Source: Bacillota bacterium
GTDB taxonomy: Bacteria > Bacillota > Clostridia > Peptostreptococcales > Anaerovoracaceae
NCBI GenBank assembly: GCA_016284575.1
Contig: JAEEPD010000114.1
Coordinates: forward strand, 1-18,645
Direction: 5' to 3'
Length of the DNA: 18,645 bases
Position 1 is the stretch's first letter. Every line of letters starts with the position of its first letter. The notes below the pieces were generated by a model. The model saw nothing but the letters and a program-made list of their open reading frames with translations, was not told the DNA's origin and searched no databases. A program made the position numbers and the translations under genes. Positions 15,101 to 18,645 of the stretch are shown here, one piece after another.

Positions 15101-18100
15101 GAGACAAGGTCGAGATCAGATTCAGAAGCATGGCTGCCGGAATGGTCGAAGGCTGCGGATACGGTCTGTATCCCTATCCGGGAGAAAGTGATTTCGTATA
15201 CAGCGCTTACGTGGGACAGTCCGTAGTGCTGGATGCAGAGGGCAGCGGAAATGCCAGATTCCTGGTAAAGGAACTGGGTACCATAAGTGCCAGCCCGGCG
15301 CCGAACACGCCCATAACAACAGAGGAGCTCCTCGCCATGGAGGACATGGAGGAAAGGGCAGACGCCCTTGCCGCCGCCACCAGATACGAGGGCTACATGT
15401 TCGTATACAACAGAGGCACATCGGAGCTCGTATGGCATGGCAAGGGCATGGGCGAGCTCCGGTCCGAGGGACTTTCGGACGGAAACTATACCGTGCTCAC
15501 ATTCTATCTGGATACCCAGGACGAGCATTACGAGGAATACAAGCTCGGTCTGAGTGATGCGAGCCTGCTGCTCAAGAGGTCAAAGGCAGCTTTCTCCAAG
15601 TGCATGACGAATAACGTTACGGTCGAAAGCCGCACCCACATAGAAATAACGGATAAACTTTCCCAGCCCGCCGGAGCTGAACTCTGCGGCGGCCTTACCC
15701 TCGGCGTTACCACCGCTGTTCTGCCCGATTACCCGGGCTGGGTACAGGTGAAGATAAACATCATCAAGCGCGCGGACAACATCCGCATAAGCAAGATATC
15801 CGTCAACAACAAGCCCGCTGCGTACGGAAGCGTACTGGATGCGGCCTACGTGGACGGGGAAGCTGTGCCTGTGGAATACGACGACAACTCTTTCCGCTTC
15901 GCAAAGAAGATCGACACCAGATATGTGGATCATCAGGAAGGCAATGAATATCTGATGTTCTTCACCCACGCCGGCACCGATGTGGATGAGAACGGCAAGC
16001 CTGTAGCCAAGGCGAACATACAGATCAACTACGACTTCTTCCAGAACTGGGCTCCCGAGGCGAATACCTACATACCCAGCAGCAGCGGCGGCTCAATGTC
16101 TTCGTACGCAGTAGCCTGGAGACAGTCATACTACGCCTACGGCTCGAATGCCACCTACGACGAGCTGGAGATCTCCGTACCTCTGGATCCCTTCGACATA
16201 GACGTGCCCGCCACGCCGGTATTCGATCCTCTGTATGAGGAGAGAGCCGACTTTGGCTACATCAACACCTATGTCTACGGCATGCCAGGAGACCATGTCA
16301 CGGTCTATGACGGAGACCGCAAGGCGGGCGAACTGGTGCTGAGGCAGCCCCGAGAAGCCGTACGCTTCCGCGTCAGCGATCCCCAGTACTACGGCCTGCA
16401 CAAGATAAGGGCCAGCAGGACCCTGGCAGACGGCACGGAGGAATACACCGAGACCAAGCCCGTCATGCTGATCAACCGCGCCCACACCATCTATACTGCG
16501 GACCTCTTCTGGGCCCACAGAAACGACACCCGCCTGGAGGAGTGGAGCTTCCACGAGCTGGAGGACATGGGCAATGTCACCTTCCGCTACTATCCCTCCA
16601 AGGCGAGCATCATCAAGTTCAGACTCTACAACGCCAAGGAAGGGGATCTTGAAAACGTCCGCTTCGTAAAGGTCTACAAAGGAGTGGAGACCTCCTTCAG
16701 ATGCACATTCCAGGCGTCCGGCGTGGATCCCGAATCCGGCCGCAACTGGTGCGAATACATGGTGGATCCGGAGGAATCCTTCGCATATCTGGGACAGCAG
16801 TCCAGCGGAAGCGGCGGCGGAAGCAGATGGAACGGCAGCTACTACGTGGCTGCGGCATATACGCCTCCCATCCTGAACGAGATCGGCTCATATGCACAGA
16901 AGAACGGATACGCCCTGGTGGGACTCAGCTACTTCGACGACTTCTACGTTGACTACGAGCTGGTCACCACCGTTGACGAGGATGCCTCCGAAGAAGAGAT
17001 AGCAGTGGCAGCCATCGAAAGCTACGCAAAGGCATCCGCCATCGAGACCCCGGACCTGAACGACCTGACCACAGCGGACATTTCCGGCGAAGATCTGGCT
17101 GACAAGGCCAAAGAAGCTCTGCCCGCAGTATTCAGAGACGGCTACGCGGACGACAGCACCAAGACCGAATACAGTGCAACGGCTGATACCTTCGAATACA
17201 GCATAGAAAACGGCACCTCCGGCATGAGCAGCAGGACCGACGCCAGCGACACCGCAAGCTACGATCCTTCCGCCATCCAGACCCGGATGGACGAAGAGCT
17301 GGCATCGCAGTATGCCATCGGCTACGACAACTCCGTCGTGGATCCGGACACCGGACGCACCGGTACAAGGACTATAGTCTGGACCAAGTACGACACCCTT
17401 CAGGGCACGATATACACCAGAAGTGAATTCCTCGACTGGTCCGACTACGACGCAAACGGCGAGCTGGCCACAGGCGGCAAGTACGACGTGGATGTTATCC
17501 AGGAGGTCTACGCTCCCGCAGCCGTTCTTGAAGCACTGGACAGCGGCACTACGGTGGAGCAGGCGGCAGAAAACCTGCAGGCCAAAGCCTTCAGAAACTC
17601 CGTCACCGCATCCGTCAAGGGCAGATCCCTGAGCAAGGCCACCGCCAAGCTGGGCGATAACCAGGCCGTGGACGACGGCATGGGCCGCATCGGCATCGTC
17701 AGCAACATCCACGGCGCAGCCGACATCTATCAGGACTTCAAGCTGACAGGACTCACCGGCGAGGCCGCCGACAAGGCCCGCTTCATGTCCGACAAGTTCA
17801 ACAAGGGCATGGCGGTCATCGGCGCAGCCAACACCATGTACGACATCGCAAAGGGCGTGCAGGGCAAGAATCCCGAGGCTCTGTTCAACGCGCTGAACGC
17901 TCTTGACATGAGCGACGGCGAGAGCCGCAAGGCCAGACAGAACCTGATGAACGAGATCATCTCCTACGAGGAAGGCCGTACACGCAAGTACCTGACCGAC
18001 AGCATCGCAAACGGCGGCACCACCATCGCGGGCAACTGCGATCCCACAAAGGCTGTCAAAATCGGCCTCCTGATCGGCGGCATCACCTACAACGAGATAG

Positions 18101-18645
18101 GCAAGCACACCCAGGAATACATCGATATGGAATTCGATCAGATCATGAGGTCCATCCTGATCGAGTACCAGAGACAGGAGCAGAGGGACACCAAGCTCCG
18201 CATAGAGCTGGAGAAGGAGCTCTACAAGAAATTCGAGAAGCTGGCTGATTTCTACGGCTGGAAGGATGGCTTCGACGATCCCGACGATCCCGAGCACAAG
18301 CCTCTCACCAGAAAGCAGCGCATCATCCGCGAGGTGGAAAAGGAGCTGAACAGGCGCTTCAACAAGGAGCCCATCCCCCGCTTCAACATGAGGGAGAAGT
18401 TCCCGAAGATCAGGCTCAACATCGACCCGTCCGGTTATGTCTACGAGGGCTTCCCTGAAGACAGAGTGGCCGGCATCACCGCGACTCTGTACGAGAATAC
18501 CGGCGGAGCTTCCTACACCAAGTGGGAGGACACTAACTCCGTAGTCGAGGAGCGTCAGCCCAACCCGCAGACCACTGCAGCCATCAACGAGGTCAAGCCT
18601 GATGAGGGCGGCCGCTACGGCTGGATGACCCCCTACGGCACCTAC
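12160..18645 (+). CDS. Giant secreted multidomain protein, 3' end beyond the window
   Basis: One uninterrupted frame of 2162 codons runs from ATG at 12160 to the window edge with no stop. AAGGAGGA lies 7 bp upstream. Residues 1-25 are a clear signal peptide (MLRR, hydrophobic core, cleavage after AFA). The next 1600 or so residues are rich in Tyr, Gly, Ser, Thr and Asp and look like a chain of beta-sandwich modules: an Ig-like unit with KLDGGEWSGW (318-327), a unit with FEDLPPGNYSYKVRG near 678-692, and a carboxypeptidase-regulatory-like unit around 810-890 (LTGKVLNPLGKPPTDG, then GSYQIQGL). From about 1605 the composition turns helical and charged (to about 2075), then a DPSGYVYEG module starts at 2089. 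No enzyme motif was recognised. A surface, adhesin or matrix role is inferred. The cell-wall anchor, if any, is outside the window. Confidence 0.9.
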   Translation, partial: MLRRFVSFLLILTLCFGLMPMHAFADPVGTVDGEPIYLEGVSISGTAFDGRAVMINAGSIYEHVAEDETELIQQFFYMDDNAHETAHRITIWTLYNELDPSGISLSGAVNTAGNFTAQDAVLSTLHEGEVYHLYQAPVMIDEGGGDAEILYKGAVVGKLVLVPGGYQDTYIGETIITAEDANGVLTLEFSGYNIPQDPVVTFGDVEYDSDDNPVINELWEAKGPATANSLGVYTAYLVPKSDESKQAPWQTMFINGETAHIFGDMAAQIPQMNPINGEGGSEIIVEALPPVVSGPGNITSPTITYTITPNDYPQMRSKLDGGEWSGWETTASKTFTLTTGDYGLHTADFEFGPEDGEIISRSYSFTYTNATQAEAPEAVFLKDNNSGGHKKLVASGGAYSLTAGAEYLPAAVYGSADDEAAALEAIVYCGSSSEELGSFGGSDVTMLDMVRLSGTNSYEAAVPFTAETGNYRIGVRVKQGEYDASAGKVTEIMATGYVQPQIYSSTDPWYSKRGYDSNSDKYNIYRDTVISGSFSGTSGNGYRGSMVLYWKDLSGAEQTSEQEMECTNTWMGWYKGSMGIPENAASVTKISYRLELVSDPDQYTEIPFDLNNHRLMSIVTLTGIPANYEGSTLIIYRDNDDGTQTSLKWIRLWGEPTEKFEDLPPGNYSYKVRGYSSEITSGTFTIPENAGTFAVPIEARAIADLTLNVNHTSSDFYYLNYRVFYGPGDSDYTPGYVVPDSSGKATLSQVQVFQADGTTPTRIEFCLSCNGYQEIAGAGVDKYGILSYTMAEDENSLSFTVRDYLTHDLTGKVLNPLGKPPTDGSLHYSMKREIGWPVEKKDENGNVIGTERPVETDYGWADPGSDGSYQIQGLWTDGKVEVSLLRYSGSWYGTPAYKDVRFVPTSDETVHNIQLEYADYGSITVDLALLRKDDDGNDVEVEGDYSMLQAPEIWTDNGWQLNWHGGENGVYYLSDDRVKPGDKVEIRFRSMAAGMVEGCGYGLYPYPGESDFVYSAYVGQSVVLDAEGSGNARFLVKELGTISASPAPNTPITTEELLAMEDMEERADALAAATRYEGYMFVYNRGTSELVWHGKGMGELRSEGLSDGNYTVLTFYLDTQDEHYEEYKLGLSDASLLLKRSKAAFSKCMTNNVTVESRTHIEITDKLSQPAGAELCGGLTLGVTTAVLPDYPGWVQVKINIIKRADNIRISKISVNNKPAAYGSVLDAAYVDGEAVPVEYDDNSFRFAKKIDTRYVDHQEGNEYLMFFTHAGTDVDENGKPVAKANIQINYDFFQNWAPEANTYIPSSSGGSMSSYAVAWRQSYYAYGSNATYDELEISVPLDPFDIDVPATPVFDPLYEERADFGYINTYVYGMPGDHVTVYDGDRKAGELVLRQPREAVRFRVSDPQYYGLHKIRASRTLADGTEEYTETKPVMLINRAHTIYTADLFWAHRNDTRLEEWSFHELEDMGNVTFRYYPSKASIIKFRLYNAKEGDLENVRFVKVYKGVETSFRCTFQASGVDPESGRNWCEYMVDPEESFAYLGQQSSGSGGGSRWNGSYYVAAAYTPPILNEIGSYAQKNGYALVGLSYFDDFYVDYELVTTVDEDASEEEIAVAAIESYAKASAIETPDLNDLTTADISGEDLADKAKEALPAVFRDGYADDSTKTEYSATADTFEYSIENGTSGMSSRTDASDTASYDPSAIQTRMDEELASQYAIGYDNSVVDPDTGRTGTRTIVWTKYDTLQGTIYTRSEFLDWSDYDANGELATGGKYDVDVIQEVYAPAAVLEALDSGTTVEQAAENLQAKAFRNSVTASVKGRSLSKATAKLGDNQAVDDGMGRIGIVSNIHGAADIYQDFKLTGLTGEAADKARFMSDKFNKGMAVIGAANTMYDIAKGVQGKNPEALFNALNALDMSDGESRKARQNLMNEIISYEEGRTRKYLTDSIANGGTTIAGNCDPTKAVKIGLLIGGITYNEIGKHTQEYIDMEFDQIMRSILIEYQRQEQRDTKLRIELEKELYKKFEKLADFYGWKDGFDDPDDPEHKPLTRKQRIIREVEKELNRRFNKEPIPRFNMREKFPKIRLNIDPSGYVYEGFPEDRVAGITATLYENTGGASYTKWEDTNSVVEERQPNPQTTAAINEVKPDEGGRYGWMTPYGTY

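Noticed and set aside
16888..18297. A 469-codon open frame on the minus strand opposite the giant gene
   Set aside because: Its translation is Val/Gly/Ala/Leu-rich, as expected when a GC-biased gene is read backwards. The plus-strand frame is continuous with the signal-peptide start and has coherent domain motifs.

Overview
The window looks like a chromosomal segment from a moderately GC-rich anaerobic Bacillota (Clostridia-like) bacterium. Reasons, all inferential: strong AGGAGG-type ribosome binding sites, sigma-A-type promoters with 16-17 bp spacers, hairpin-plus-T-run terminators, frequent ATA and AGG codons, a WYL regulator, and large secreted beta-sandwich proteins of a kind known from gut Clostridia. 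I cannot name the species. No rRNA, tRNA, CRISPR array, insertion sequence or integrase was seen.

Layout. (1) 1-2145: the 3' part of guaA (GMP synthase) and its terminator, then a type-2 glycerate kinase; the gap between them holds a stray membrane-helix coding remnant and two overlapping inverted repeats. (2) 2177-5984: a divergent pair made of an AbgB-like M20D amidohydrolase on the minus strand and, on the plus strand, an MFS transporter followed by an alpha/beta hydrolase. This looks like an uptake-and-hydrolysis unit for a small amide or ester whose identity is unknown. (3) 5977-8780: a divergent pair made of a secreted, membrane-anchored protein with DnaJ-type CxxCxGxG zinc-finger motifs (minus) and a WYL-domain regulator (plus). 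(4) 8829-11916: a minus-strand run of an XRE-type regulator, a membrane-anchored M20 carboxypeptidase (PM20D1/CPS1-like) 24 bp downstream of it, and a short RidA-family protein with its own promoter. (5) 12160 to the end: a giant secreted protein, open for 2162 codons and still without a stop at the window edge. It has a clear signal peptide, many beta-sandwich (Ig-like and carboxypeptidase-regulatory-like) modules, an unusual helical stretch near the end of the visible part, and a DPSG...VYE module at the edge.

The convergent gene pairs are separated by bidirectional terminators (2109-2144, 5944-5984, 8741-8780), and the divergent pairs share intergenic regions with recognisable promoters. 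The most interesting parts are the giant secreted protein, whose promoter is divergent from that of the XRE regulator across a region full of TGTCA/TGACA half-sites, and the secreted zinc-finger protein paired with a WYL regulator. No established defence or mobile system was recognised. Everything functional is inferred from sequence motifs by eye; no database search was possible.
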